Below, piece by piece: positions 30,464-41,255 of a DNA stretch of 64,000 nt (positions are counted from its first letter, which is position 1; each line of letters starts with the position of its first letter). Origin of the DNA: Theropithecus gelada (lineage: Eukaryota > Chordata > Mammalia > Primates > Cercopithecidae); assembly GCF_003255815.1 (NCBI RefSeq), contig NC_037668.1, forward strand, positions 19,174,864 to 19,238,863. Reading direction: 5' to 3'. A program made the translations under genes and the position numbers. Under the pieces are notes generated by a model, which was not told where the DNA came from, made no database searches, and saw only the letters and a program-made list of their open reading frames with translations.

Positions 30464-30768
30464 TTTCTTTCTTTCTTTTTTTTTGAGACAGAGTTTTGTT
30501 CTTGTTGCCCAGGCTGGAGTGCAATGGTGCGATCTCGGCTCACCGCAACCTCCACCTCCCAGGTTCAAGCAATTCTCCTGCCTCAGTCTCCTGAGTAGCT
30601 GGGATTACAGGCATGTGCCACCCCAGGCCCAGATAATTTTGTATTTTCAGTAGAAACAGGGTTTCTCCATGTTGGTCAGGCTGGTCTCGAACTCCCGACC
30701 TCAGGTGATTCACCTGCCTCGGCTTCCCAAATTGCTGGGATTACAGGCATGAGCCACCACGCCTGGCC
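30464..30768 (-). repeat. Alu in Tigger1
   Basis: 'gagacagagttttgttcttg' to 'cacgcctggcc'. 'aaactatcaacatt' flanks it (30448-30460 and 30771-30784). Confidence 0.93.
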
Positions 30769-30911
30769 TAAAACTATCAACATTAACAGGAATTTGAAAG
30801 AAGGTGATTATAACTTTCACAGATGACCTTTGATAGGTTCAAGGTTTCAATGCAAGAAATGACTGCAAAAGTGGTAGAAACAGCAAGAACACTACAATTA
30901 GAAGGGAGCCT

Positions 30912-31230
30912 GGGCAAGGCACAGTGGCTCATGCCTGTAATCCCAGCACTTCGGGAGGCTGAGACAGGAGGATCACTTGAGCTCAGGAGTTTGAGACCAA
31001 CCTGGACAACAAAGTGAGACCCCATCTCTACAAAAAATAAAAAAAAAATTAGCTGGGCACAGTGGCATGCACCTCACTCAGGAGGGTGAGGTGAGAGGAT
31101 TGCATGAGCCCAGGAGTTTGAGGTTACAATGGGGTACGATCACGCCACTGCACTCGAGCTTGGGTGACAGACCACAACTGAGACTCTTTAAAAAGGAAAA
31201 ACCAACAAACAAACAAAAAAAATTTTGAAT
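30912..31230 (+). repeat. Alu in Tigger1
   Basis: 'gggcaaggcacagtggctca' start and a (CAAA)n tail. Interrupts the C-terminal part of the transposase relic. Confidence 0.9.
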
Positions 31231-31523
31231 GGATAAGGAATTGCTTCTTATGGATGAGCAAAGAAAGTGGTTTCTTGAGATGGAATCTACTCCTGGTAAG
31301 ATGCTGTGAACACTGTTGAAATGACACCAGAAGATTTAGAATATTCCATAAACTTAAGCTGACAAAGCAGCAGCAGGGTTCGAGAGAAATGACGCCAATG
31401 TTGAAAGCAGTTCTACTGTGGATAAAATGGTATCAAAGAGTACCACATGCTACATGAAAATCTTCCACGAAAGGAGAGCCAATCCATGGGGCAAACTTCA
31501 TCTTATTTTAAGAAACTGCCAGG

Positions 31524-31582
31524 GTGGGCAGGCACGGTGGCTCACGCCTATAATCTCAAAAAAAATAAGAAATAAAAAATTG
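31524..31582 (+). repeat. Very short Alu 5' stub in Tigger1
   Basis: 'gggtgggcaggcacggtggc' to 'gcctataatctc' then an A-rich tail. Almost the whole element is missing, yet a tail follows. Confidence 0.8.
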
Positions 31583-31802
31583 TCAGGTTACCCCAACCTT
31601 CAGCAACCACCACACTAATGGGTGAGCAGTCATCCACATGAAGGCAAGACACTCTACCAGCTAAAAGATAATGACTTACTGAAGGCTCAGATGATTGTTA
31701 GCACTTTTTAGCAAGAAGGCTTTTTTATTTAAGATGTATACATTGTTTTTTTAGACATAATCCTATTGCACTTAATAGACTACAGCATAGTGTAAACATA
31801 AC

Positions 31803-32094
31803 TTTTTTTTTTTTCTGAGACAGAGTCTCACTCTGTCACCCAGGCTGGAGTGAAGTGGTGCGATCTTGGCTCACCGCAACCTCCGCCTCCCGGGTTCAAA
31901 TGATTCTCCTGCCTCAGCCCCGAGCAGCTGGGACTACAGGTGCGTGCCACCGTGCCCAGTTAATTTTTGTATTTTTAGTAGAGACGGGGTTTCACCATGT
32001 TGGCCAGGATGGTCTCGATCTCTTGACCTCGTGATCCACCCACCTCGGCCTCCCAAAGTGCTGGGATTACAGGCGTGAGCCACCGCGCCCAGCC
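31803..32094 (-). repeat. Alu in Tigger1
   Basis: A T run then 'ctgagacagagtctcactct'; 5' end 'ccgcgcccagcc'. 'taaacataact' flanks both sides. Confidence 0.93.
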
Positions 32095-32107
32095 TAAACA
32101 TAACTTA

Positions 32108-32409
32108 TGTTTTTTATTATTATTTTTGAGACAGAGTCTTGCTCTGTTGCCCAGGCTGGAATGCAGTGGCATGATGTCGGTTCACTACAACCTCCACCTC
32201 CTGAGTTCAAGCAATTCTACTGCCTCAGCCTCCTGAGTAGCTGGGATTACAGGCGCATACCACCATGCTCAGCTAATTTTTGTATTTTTAGTAGAGACGA
32301 GGTTTCACCATGTTGACCAAGCTGGTCTCAAACTCCTGACTTCAAGCAATCCTCCTGCCTCAGCCTCCCAGAATGTTGAGATTACAGGCGTGAGCCACCA
32401 CGTCTGGCC
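32108..32409 (-). repeat. Alu in Tigger1
   Basis: 'tttttgagacagagtcttgc' to 'cacgtctggcc', followed again by 'taaacatcact', so two successive insertions reused one site. Confidence 0.92.
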
Positions 32410-32544
32410 TAAACATCACTTTTATATACACTGGGAAACCAAAAAATTTGTGTGACTTGCTTTATTGCAGTATTTGCTTTATTGTGGTGGTCTGGAATGG
32501 AACATACAAAATCTCTGAGGTATGTCTGTACTTTAGAAAAGTAC

Positions 32545-32655
32545 ACAGTAAGGCAGTGGCTTGTATATGTAATCCCAGTGACTCAAGAGGCTAAGGCAAG
32601 AGGATCACTGGAGGCTGAGAGTTTGAGACCAGCCTGGGAGACTCTAAAAAAAAAT
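32545..32655 (+). repeat. Truncated Alu beside the Tigger1 3' end
   Basis: 'taaggcagtggcttgtatat' to 'ctaaaaaaaaat'. Left arm only. Confidence 0.78.
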
Positions 32656-32659
32656 TTGT

Positions 32660-32954
32660 TATTATTATTTTTTGAGAAGGTCTCAGTCTGTCACCCAGGC
32701 TGGAGTGCAGTGGCACAATCTCGGCTCACTGTAACCTCTGCCTCCCAGGTTCAAGTGATTCTCATGCCTCAGCCTTCCAAGTAGCTGAGATTACAGGTGT
32801 TCACCACCACACTAGGCTAATTTTTGTATTTTTAGTAGAGACGAGGTTTCACCATGTTGGTCAGGCTGGTCTTGAACTCCTGACCTCAAGTGAGCCACCC
32901 ACCTTGGCCTCCCAAAGTGCTAGGATTACACGCATAAGCCACTGCACCCGGCCT
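32660..32954 (-). repeat. Alu, full length
   Basis: 'ttttttgagaaggtctcagt' to 'actgcacccggcc'. Confidence 0.92.
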
Positions 32955-32955
32955 A

Positions 32956-33006
32956 AAAAAATAAAAAAAGAAAAAAAAGAAAAAAAAGAAAAAAAAGAAA
33001 AAAAAA
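32956..33006. repeat. (AAAAAAG)n tract between two Alu pieces
   Basis: A-rich heptamer repeats join a minus Alu 5' end to a plus Alu arm. Confidence 0.85.
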
Positions 33007-33127
33007 ATTAGCTGGGCATAGTGACTGAGGTGGGAAGATCATTTGAGCCCAGGAGTTTGAGGCTGCAGTGAGCTATGATGCACCACTCTACTCCAGCCTG
33101 GGTGACAAAGCAAGACCCCGTCTCTTA
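33007..33127 (+). repeat. Alu right-arm fragment
   Basis: 'aattagctgggcatagtgac' to 'agaccccgtctct'. It follows an (A)nG tract at 32956-33006. Confidence 0.82.
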
Positions 33128-33514
33128 AGTACACACAGCAAGATATATACATTTAAGTTGATATACTACAGTATTCTAAGTTTTGAGATATATTCATGAG
33201 CATTGATAGTATGACAAAACAACAAAATTCAATAACCTAGACCTAGAGTTTGGGATGCCATCATTACCTTGGCTCCTTGAACTGTCATTATACAAATAGC
33301 TGAAAGTAAATCAAAAAATTTCCCCTTACTATACACTAATGATTCAAGAAAGAAACTGACCCATCAGAGGCTGCGAGAAACCAAAACCCAGATATACGAA
33401 TGTCTGAGGTAAGTCGTTCCTAATAGGTAGCTTGAGAATTCTGACCAATCTGTCCACGGCTACTTGTCTTCACTAATCTATAAACCTCAACTTTATGCAC
33501 TCACAACCATGCCT
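33128..33514. other. Intronic unique sequence, nothing recognised
   Basis: An A/T-rich gap between an Alu piece and an L1 3' end. Confidence 0.55.
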
Positions 33515-34045
33515 GCCTCAAAATCCAATGTAAAATGGACAAGCTTTGAAAACATTATGCTGAGTAAAATAAACCAGACACAAAAGGATAAATATTGTAT
33601 GGTTCCACATATATGAGGTACCTAGAGATAGAAAGTATAATAGAGGACTGAGCACGGTGGCAAGTGCCTATAATTCTAGCTACTTGGGAGGCTGGGGTGG
33701 GAGGAATGCTTGAGCCTCAGGAGTTGAAGACCAGCCTAGGCAACAGAGTAAGATGCCCTTATCTCAAAAACAGTAACAACAACAAAAACAAACAAACAAA
33801 ACCCAAAACAAAACAAACAAACAAAAAAACAGTAGAATAGAGGTTTCCAGCTAAGGTAGGGGTGGGGAGTGACGGTGATTGTTTAATGGGAACAGTCTCC
33901 GGGATGAAGAAAAAGTTCTGCAAGTAGATAGTGGTGGTGGTTGCAAAACAATGTGAATGTACTTAAATCCACTGAATTATATACTTACAAATGTTTAAGA
34001 TAGTAAATTTTGTATTACATATATTTTACCACAATAAAATTGCAA
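33515..34045 (+). mobile_element. L1M 3' UTR end, split by an Alu
   Basis: In sense: 'aacattatgctgagtaaaat', 'gataaatattgtatggttcc', then after an Alu (33646-33835) 'agatagtggtggtggttgca' and 'ccactgaattatatacttac'; it ends at an AATAAA (about 34032) typical of the element's own poly(A) signal. Confidence 0.8.
33646..33835 (+). repeat. Truncated Alu in the L1M 3' UTR
   Basis: 'ctgagcacggtggcaagtgc' start and a long (CAAAA)n tail. 'agtagaatag' resumes L1 text; 'agtataatag' lies before it. Confidence 0.85.
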
Positions 34046-34334
34046 AAACAAAATCCAACATAACTATTACGAAAGGGCACACATGATCTTTTTAGGGTGA
34101 TTGTAAATGTTCTTCTAAAATGGACTGTTGTGATGGTTGCACAACTTTCTAAATATACTAAAAATAAATTCTACAGTTAAATTACGCCTCCATTATAAAT
34201 TTGTAAAAATAATATTCACTGAAAATTTATCACATAAATATTCCTCTGCAAAAAAAAGAAAATTTTGTAAAATGAAGGTTGTATATTGCCTTTTAATGCC
34301 TAACCAATCTTTTTTTGTTTCTTCTGTGATCCTA

Positions 34335-34585
34335 ATAGTAACAGCTACTATTTCTTAACCACCCACTTAAAGCCAAACATGCTATTGGGCACTTTATCAT
34401 GTATTCTTCCTTGAATTTTTTTTTCTCCATTCCAGTTGGAGAAGAAACTTAGTTAAATCTTTTCAACAAGTTACTAAGTAGGTAGTATTGTTTCTACTTC
34501 ACAGGTGCGAAGAGGTGTATCCCAATTGCAAAGCTTTAGAGAGTAAATCTGGAATTACAACACAGGTCTAGCTCACTTCCACAAT
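34335..34585 (+). repeat. MIR-like SINE
   Basis: 'gctattgggcactttatcat', 'gtagtattgtttctacttca' with 'caggtg' after it, and 'ctggaattacaacacaggtc' are in MIR order across about 240 bp. Confidence 0.55.
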
Positions 34586-34840
34586 CTATTACACAGTACA
34601 ACACCCTTCTCAGAGGCAGACTTCTTAAGAAGCAAGTACTGTGTAGTAAGTACTTCTTAAGAAGCAAGTATCTACCCCACAAATATTAATCATATACTAC
34701 ATGTCAAAGTCAGGCATTAGGAGTAAAGATTTTTAGAAAAAGACTAAGTTACTGTTTTCCAGAATTTCATTCCAATAGAAGGATGTGCATATAACAAAAA
34801 TACATACTTGGATGTTTACATGAACTCATTTTCTCTGCCT

Positions 34841-35080
34841 TTTTTTTTTGTTTTGAGATGGAGTTTTTGCTCTGTTGCCCAGGCTGGAGTGCAATGGTGC
34901 AATCTCAGCTCACTGCAAAGAGACGTGCCCTGCCTCTCCTTTTTGTCTCACTCTGTCATCCAGGCTGGAGTACAGTGGTGCAATCATGGCTCACTGAAGC
35001 CTGGGCCCCTGGGTTCAAGCAACTCTCATGCCTCAGCCTCCTGAGTAGCTGGAACTACAGATGTGTGCCACCATGTGCAT
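34841..35080 (-). repeat. Composite Alu pieces
   Basis: Two Alu 3' starts are stacked: 34858-34918 ('gagatggagtttttgctctg') and 34940-35080 ('gtctcactctgtcatccagg'), both minus, joined by about 20 bp of non-Alu text. Confidence 0.8.
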
Positions 35081-35246
35081 ATTTTCTCTTTTACATTCAG
35101 AGGAAGAACACAGAATTGATAGGAGTTGGTGACTGAGATTTGCAGTCAGAGAAAAGGATTATTCCCTGGCTTCAGCTTTTGCCTTTCGGTGAATTTTCTC
35201 TTTACTGAAATGTGAGGATGAAAAGTAGTATATAAGAAGGCAGAGG

Positions 35247-35541
35247 CTGGGCACAGTGGTTCACGCCTGTAATCCTAGCACTTTGGGAGGCTCAGGATGG
35301 CAGATCACTTGAGGCTGGGAGTTTGAGACCAGCCTGGCCAGCATGGCAAAAGCCTGTCCCTACTAAAAATACAAAAATTGCCAGGTGTGGTGGTGCATGC
35401 CTGTAATACCAGCTACTTGGGTGGCTGAGGCATGAGCATCACTTGAACCTGGGAGGCAGAGGTTGCAATGAACTGAGATGAGGCCACCTCACTCCAGCCT
35501 GGGTGACAGAACGAGACCCTGTCTCAAAAAAAAAAAAAAAA
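35247..35541 (+). repeat. Alu, full length
   Basis: 'ggctgggcacagtggttcac' start and a 17-A tail. Confidence 0.92.
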
Positions 35542-36108
35542 AGTTTAAGGAAGAGAGTAGTTGTGTCAAACAACTGTAGCAGAAAAAGAAAAATGTCCAA
35601 CTTTAAACTTGCTGTTGGACTCCTATAAGAAACAAGAATGCCAAATGAAATCACTCTACATTCATGCTTGTGAAGTTTCTGACAACATCAAACCAAAACC
35701 TGGATTTGCAGCAAAGACTTAAGAGGATCCTGAGAGGCAGACAGAGGACAGGGGAATGAAGAGGTGATTTGAACAAAATAAATTAACGTACTGGAGTACC
35801 TGCTCTGTATAAGGCAACGTACAAGGCTCTTTATATTTGTCCTTTGTTCTTCCATTTAATCACATCAGAGAACAGAAAAACCTAAATTGTTAGCTAGGTT
35901 GGAAAACCTCTAATTCTCAAAAATGACGAAAGTGAAGCCTATAGTTACATAATGTTACTTAAAAGTTTAAAGTAGCAATAGTCTAAAAGATCTTAACATG
36001 GTTATGTTACCTCTGAAAAGTTATCAGTATTTATAATGAACAAGAGACAACAATCCTCACAAAACAATAGTGTTTAACACATAAAAAGTAAGTTTAAAAA
36101 ACTGTTTT
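35542..36108. other. Intronic unique sequence, possible MIR trace
   Basis: 'gtacctgctctgtataaggc' at 35794 onwards could start a worn MIR; otherwise nothing is seen. Confidence 0.45.
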
Positions 36109-36405
36109 GGCCGGGCGCGGTGGCTCACGCCTGTAATCCCAGCACTTTGGGAGGCCGAGGCGGGAGGATCACAAGGTCAGGAGATCGAGACCACGGTGAA
36201 ACCCCGCCTCTACTAAAAATACAAAAAATGAGCCAGGTGCGGTGGCGGGCGCCTGTAGTCCCAGCTACTCGGGAGGCTGAGGCAGGAGAATGGCGTGAAC
36301 CCAGGAGGCGGAGCTTGCAGTGAGCCGAGATCGCGCCACTGCACTCCAGCTTGGGCGAGAGCACGAGACTCCCTCTCAAAATTTAAAAAAAAAAAAAAAA
36401 AAAAA
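36109..36405 (+). repeat. AluY-like, full length
   Basis: 'ggccgggcgcggtggctcac' start, a short deletion after 'atcgagaccacggtg', and a long A tail. 'actgttttg' precedes it (36099-36107) and follows it (36407-36415). Confidence 0.93.
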
Positions 36406-36418
36406 TACTGTTTTGAAG

Positions 36419-36711
36419 GCTGGGTGCAGTGGCTCACACCTGTAATCCCAGCATTTTGGGAGGCCAAAGCAGGCAGATCACTTGAGGTTAGGAGTATGAG
36501 ACCAGCCTGACCAACATGTTGAGACCGTGTCTCTACTAAAAATACAAAAAATTAGCCAGGCATGATGACGGGTGCCTATAATCCCAGCTGCTTGGGAGGC
36601 TGAGGCAGGAGAATCCCCTGAACCTGGAAGGCGGAGGTTGCAGTGAGCTGAGATCATGCCATTGCACTCTAGACCTGGTGACAAAGCGAGAATCTGTCTC
36701 AAACAAACAAA
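36419..36711 (+). repeat. Alu, full length
   Basis: 'ggctgggtgcagtggctcac' start. 'ctgttttgg' follows at 36714, a third copy of the target motif that brackets the Alu pair. Confidence 0.92.
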
Positions 36712-36751
36712 AAGCTGTTTTGGTTTAAAATTCCTAAGTAGAAATGAAAAC

Positions 36752-37049
36752 ATTTTCTTTTTTTTTTGAGACGGAGTCTCACTTGTTGCCCAGGCTGGAA
36801 TGCAATGGCATGATCTTGGCTCACTGCTACCTCCGCCTCCCGAGTTAAAGCGATTCTCCTGCCTCAGCCTCCCGAGTAGCTGGGATTACAGGCAACCGTC
36901 ATAATGCCCGGCTAATTTTTTGTATTTTTAGTAGAGATGGGGTTTCACCATGTTGGTCAGGCTGGTCTCAAACTCCTGACCTCAGGGCATCCACCTGCCT
37001 CGGCCTCCCAAAGTCCTGGGGTTACAGGCATGAGCCACTGCGCCCTGCC
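36752..37049 (-). repeat. Alu, full length
   Basis: 'gagacggagtctcacttgtt' to 'cactgcgccctgcc'. Lies about 40 bp from a plus Alu. Confidence 0.92.
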
Positions 37050-37061
37050 GAAAATACTAAT

Positions 37062-37361
37062 TATTATTATTTTTTGGGGCGGAGTTTTGCTCTTGTTGCC
37101 CAGGCTGGAGTGCAATGGCGCGATCTCGGTTTACCGCAACCTCCGCCTCCCGGGTTCAAGTAATTCTCCTGCCTCAGCCTCCCGAGTAGCTAGGATTACA
37201 GGCATGCGCCATCACGCTCAACTAATTTTGTATTTTTAGTAGAGATGCAGTTTCTCCACGTTGGTGAGGCTGGTCTCAGACGAACTCCCAACTTCAGGTG
37301 ATCCGCCCGCCTCGGCCTCCCAAAGTGCTGGGACTACAGGCGTGAGCCACTGTGCCCGGCC
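37062..37361 (-). repeat. Alu, full length
   Basis: 'ttggggcggagttttgctct' to 'cactgtgcccggcc', with a small insertion 'agacga' in 'gtctcagacgaactcc'. Confidence 0.92.
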
Positions 37362-37529
37362 AAAAATATATTCTTAAAAAAAAATACTTTCATAAATTCT
37401 AATTTATCTTTTTAAAATCTAAAAACTTTGAAGTAAATATTAATAAGCAAAAAATTTTCATTTCTTATGTTTCCACTATTTTTTCTGATTCCTCTTCTTG
37501 TGACTCAAATAGTCACAAGAAGAGATGTC

Positions 37530-38825
37530 TCAAATGGTCACAGAGAATTTTATTGTACACACTGAAGAGATTGCATATTCTTATTATAAAATATTTCAAA
37601 GATGGAGATAAAGATCCCACATACCCTTTATCTAGTTTCCCCCAATGGTAACATCTTGCAAAACTATAATACTGTATCACCACCAGGATCTCAGCATTGA
37701 TACAATAAGCAGATCTTCAGATGTCCCATTTTATTAGTATTCATTTGTAGGTATACTTGGTTCTACACAATTTTGTCACATTTTTAGGTTCACGTATCCA
37801 TTATTACAGTTAAGAAATAGCACCATTCCATCACCTCAAGGATCCCTCGTGTTACCGTTTTATAATAACATCTACCTCTCCCCTCCCATCTCCTGCTACA
37901 TTCATGCCTAACTCCTAAAAGTCACTAATCTGTTCTCCATTTCGAAAATGTTAGCTTTTCAAATTATTATAAAGTTGGAATCATACAGTATGTAACTTTT
38001 AGGATTGGCCTTTTTCACTTAGGATAATTTCCTTGAGATTTATCCAAGTGGCTGCAAGTACCAACAGTTTATTCCTTTTTATTGCTGAGTAGTATTCCAT
38101 GGTATGGATGTACCATGGTTTATTTACTCACTGAAGGACATCTGAGTTGTTTTCAGCTTTTGGTTATTAGGAATAAAGCTGCTATGAACATTCATGGGAA
38201 TGTTTTTGTAGAAAAGTTTTCATTTATCTGGGATAAATGCCCAAGTGTGCAACTGCTGAGTCATATGGTAAGTGAATGTTTGGTTTCATAAGAAACTGCC
38301 AACCTGTTTTCCTCCATCATATATTCCCAGATGCAATGTACGAGAAATCCAGGTTTTTCACACCCTCACCAGCATTTGGTGGTGCCATTTTTATTACTGT
38401 TGTTTAATAGATGGGGTCTCTATGTTACCCAGGCTGGAGTGCAGTGGCTGTGCAGAGGCACCATCTTAGCAATCTGCAGCCTCAAATTCCGGGCCTCACT
38501 CCATCCTCCTATCTCAGCCACTAGAGGAGAAGTGACTTGAAGTGTGGGCCACTGAACCTGGCTGGTGTCATTATTTCTTACTTAAGCCATCTGGATAGGT
38601 GTGTGGTAGTATTTCATTGTGGTTTCAATTTTCATTTCCCTAATGGCTACTGATGTTCTTTTTACATGTTTATTTGCCATCTGTAATTCTCTTCTATGAA
38701 ACTTCTGTTCATGTCTTTTGCTCATTTCCTAACCGAGCTCTTTGCTGTTCCTTTTTACAGTTGAGTTTGAGAGTTCTTTATGTATTTTAGATACTAGTCA
38801 TGAGGCATCTATGTGGTCTCCTATT
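37530..38825 (-). mobile_element. Old L1 (L1M class) 3' end, interrupted by an Alu-like piece
   Basis: Plus-strand text is antisense L1M: 'gtttcccccaatggtaacat', 'ggatccctcgtgttaccg', 'gagtagtattccatggtatg', 'gataaatgcccaagtgtg', and after the interruption 'gataggtgtgtggtagta' and 'gagttctttatgtatttt'. The insertion at 38405-38565 is a diverged minus Alu monomer. Confidence 0.82.
38405..38565 (-). repeat. Diverged Alu monomer in the L1M
   Basis: 'agatggggtctctatgttac' to 'cactgaacctggc'. Interrupts the L1M at 37530-38825. Confidence 0.75.
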
Positions 38826-39074
38826 TTTAGTGAGACAAAACATTAGATAAAACTGAAGCACTGTGTAACTTCACTCTCAACCCTTTCTTCCCCTCCCTCC
38901 TCCTTCAGATGTTGTTTCCATTCTCATAAATACTTTAATAAGTTTATTGCATATACATGTAGCCATTAATAATATATAGAATATTTTGTACATTTTTAGA
39001 AATTATCACTTCTGTACTATCCTTCATTTTTCTTTCCAATATTGTTTTTGCTTTTTAACATATTTTGTTTGTAG

Positions 39075-39096
39075 GTATGTATGTATGTATGTATGT
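39075..39096. repeat. (GTAT)n microsatellite
   Basis: Five or more units replacing an Alu tail. Confidence 0.9.
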
Positions 39097-39379
39097 GATG
39101 GAATTTCACTCCTGTTGCCCAGGCTGTAGTGCAATGGCACGATCTCAGCTCACTGCAGCCTCCTCCTCCCGGGTTCAAGCAATTCTCCTGCCTCGACCTC
39201 CGGAGTAGCTGGGATTACAGGTGCCCGCCACCACTCCTGGCTAATTTTTTTGTATTTTTAGTAGAGACAGGGTTTCACCATGTTGGTCAGGGTGGTCTTA
39301 AACTCTTGACTTCAGGTGATCCGCCTGCCTCGGCCTCCCAAAGTGCTGGGATTACAGGCGTGAGCCACCTCGCCCAGCC
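39096..39379 (-). repeat. Alu with a (GTAT)n tail
   Basis: The (GTAT)5-6 at 39075-39096 replaces the T tail; then 'tgatggaatttcactcctgt' to 'acctcgcccagcc'. Confidence 0.91.
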
Positions 39380-39548
39380 TTATTTATTTATTTTTGAGAC
39401 AGAGTCTCGCCGTCACCCAGGCTGGAGTGCAATGGACCATGTCGGCTCACTGCAACCTCCGCTTCCTGGGTTCAAGTGATCCTCCCGCCTCAGCCTCCTG
39501 AGTAGCCAGGATTACAGGCTCATGCTGCCATGCCAGGCTAATTTTTGC
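39380..39548 (-). repeat. Alu right arm
   Basis: 'tttatttatttttgagacag' to 'catgccaggctaatttttg'. The left arm is absent. Confidence 0.85.
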
Positions 39549-39560
39549 CACTGCAGCTGG

Positions 39561-39562
<2 letters not shown>

Positions 39563-39596
<34 letters not shown>

Positions 39597-39878
39597 GATA
39601 GTATCTCACTCTGTTGCCCAGGCTGGAATGTAGTGGTGTGATCATGTCTCACTGTAACCTTGACCTCCTGGGCTCAGGCAATCCTCCCACCTCAGCCTCC
39701 CAAGCAGCTAGGACTACAGGTGCACACCACCACACCTGGCTAATTTTTAAAAAATTGTTTGTCAAGATGGGGTTTTGTTATGCTGCCCAGGTTAGTCTTG
39801 AACTCCTGGCCTCACACAATCCTCCTGCTTTGGCTTCCCAAAGCACCAGGATTACAGGTGTGAGACACCATGCCCAGC
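39563..39878 (-). repeat. Alu with a 31-T tail
   Basis: Pure T at 39563-39593, then 'agagatagtatctcactctg' to 'caccatgcccagcc'. Confidence 0.9.
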
Positions 39879-40029
39879 CTTCATTTTTTTTATATTTAAA
39901 ATCTGTCCAAGTAACTGGATAAAGCTCTACTTCACTTGCTTTAATTGCTGTGTAGAATCCCACAGCAGGAATATACAATTAGTTATCCATTCTCCACCTC
40001 AGCATTTAGGGATCAATTTGTTGATGTTA

Positions 40030-41255
40030 AAACCAATGTTGCAATTTCCACTTCTGGTCAAGATGATTCAAGAGACCAGAGATTTACCCTCTCACCTAAA
40101 AGAACCACCACCACCAAAAAAAAGAAAAAAAGAAAGAAAAAAAAAGAAAAAAACCATAAAAACAAGGGTTTTGAAAACAATGGACATCAGGCAACAATGG
40201 ACAGTGACTCCAGAGTGACAAGAAGCAATGAAGTGAGCTCTACAACTGGCCTGGCTTATTGCCCTAAGGGAGTTTCCAGGACATGATGCAGGAGGGGAGG
40301 GAGATTGAGGCAAAGCCTGAGAGACTCCTGAGTTGAAGAGATGGAGCTGAGAATATAATGAGATAATGGCAGCCAGATTTCAAAGCACAGAGTATCACAG
40401 CAGAGAAAGCTGCAGATAAAGTCTCAGAAGCCCAGAGATCTGTAAAATGATCCCCTCAAATACTGAGGAGATCAGAGTGCTGATCAGCACATGTAACTGA
40501 GGAAACTATCCAAGACTGGGGGAAAAAAAACATATGAAAGGAATGGAGCAAGCACTACCCAGCACTCACACGGGGCCAGGAATAGTGCCTATTCTTAATA
40601 GCCAGATTAGAAAAACTAAATTTATGGGGTATCGGGTAGAGTGTGCAGGAAAGTCCTACCTTAGTACTACGGAACTTTTAGCCCTAAACTAAGTACTGCT
40701 TAGTTTAAGTACTGCCCTAACAAATTATATACTAAAAAAAAAAAAAAAAAAAAAAAAAGCAAAAAACCAAACAATTTAACAAAAACAAAAACTGAATTGC
40801 AAATCAACCCTCAAGATTTATAGGAATAAAAATAATCCAGCACCCAAAAACATAAAATTCACAATGTCTGGAATTTGATTAAAGATTAACAGGTTTGCAA
40901 AGATGCATGAAAACATGACCCATAATGAGAAGAATAATCAATCAGAAAAAATCTATTTACCCAAAACTAATTCTGTTAGAATTAAAATGACTTTAAAACA
41001 GATTATTAATACTGTAACTGCATTCCCTATGTTCAAAAAGTTACGCAGAGAAATGGATGATGTACAAAAAGACTCAAGTCAAATTTCTAGAGATGAAGAC
41101 TAGTGTCTGAGATGAAAACTACAGTGGATTTAACAATAGTGTGGTACTGGCATAAAGACATATATGTGATCAATGGGAAAAAACTCAGAAATACACCCTA
41201 ATATTTATGGTCAACTGATTTTTCAACAAGGGTCCCAAGACAATTCAATGAGGAT
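40030..41255 (+). mobile_element. Old L1 (L1M class), 5' region joined to late ORF2
   Basis: 40840-41128 matches an L1M 5' region in sense ('aaattcacaatgtctggaat', 'gaaaacatgacccataatga', 'aatttctagagatgaag'). At about 41130 it jumps to ORF2 3' text ('gtgtggtactggcataaaga', 'caagggtcccaagacaattc'). An internal 25-A run at 40734-40758 interrupts it. The element is non-functional. Confidence 0.75.
40734..40758. repeat. A25 homopolymer within an L1
   Basis: An uninterrupted A run within L1M 5' text, not at an Alu end. It could be a lost SINE insertion. Confidence 0.9.

Larger units (their letters stand above)
27532..32528 (+). mobile_element. Tigger1-like DNA transposon, end to end, heavily interrupted
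   Basis: Both termini are present: the 5' end (27532, 'ccatgcctcattttattgc') pairs with the inverted 3' end (about 32505-32528, 'gaggtatgtctg'), and TA flanks both sides (27530-27531 and 32529-32530), as expected of pogo/Tigger elements. Transposase-coding relics lie at 28170-28350, 28650-29030, 29285-29480, 29655-29950, 30770-30910, 31230-31520 and 31580-31700, all in element order on the plus strand. About ten Alu or L1 insertions expand the roughly 2.4-kb element to 5.0 kb. Tigger fossils were active in early primates and other eutherians; this copy is dead. Confidence 0.9.

Noticed and set aside
37492..37524. MicroRNA precursor
   Set aside because: The stem is only 14 bp with a 5-base loop, too short for a canonical pre-miRNA; kept as a structural finding only.
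40018..40286. Lysine-rich open frames near 40.1 kb
   Set aside because: They read through an A-rich tract in a dead L1 and have no conserved protein features.
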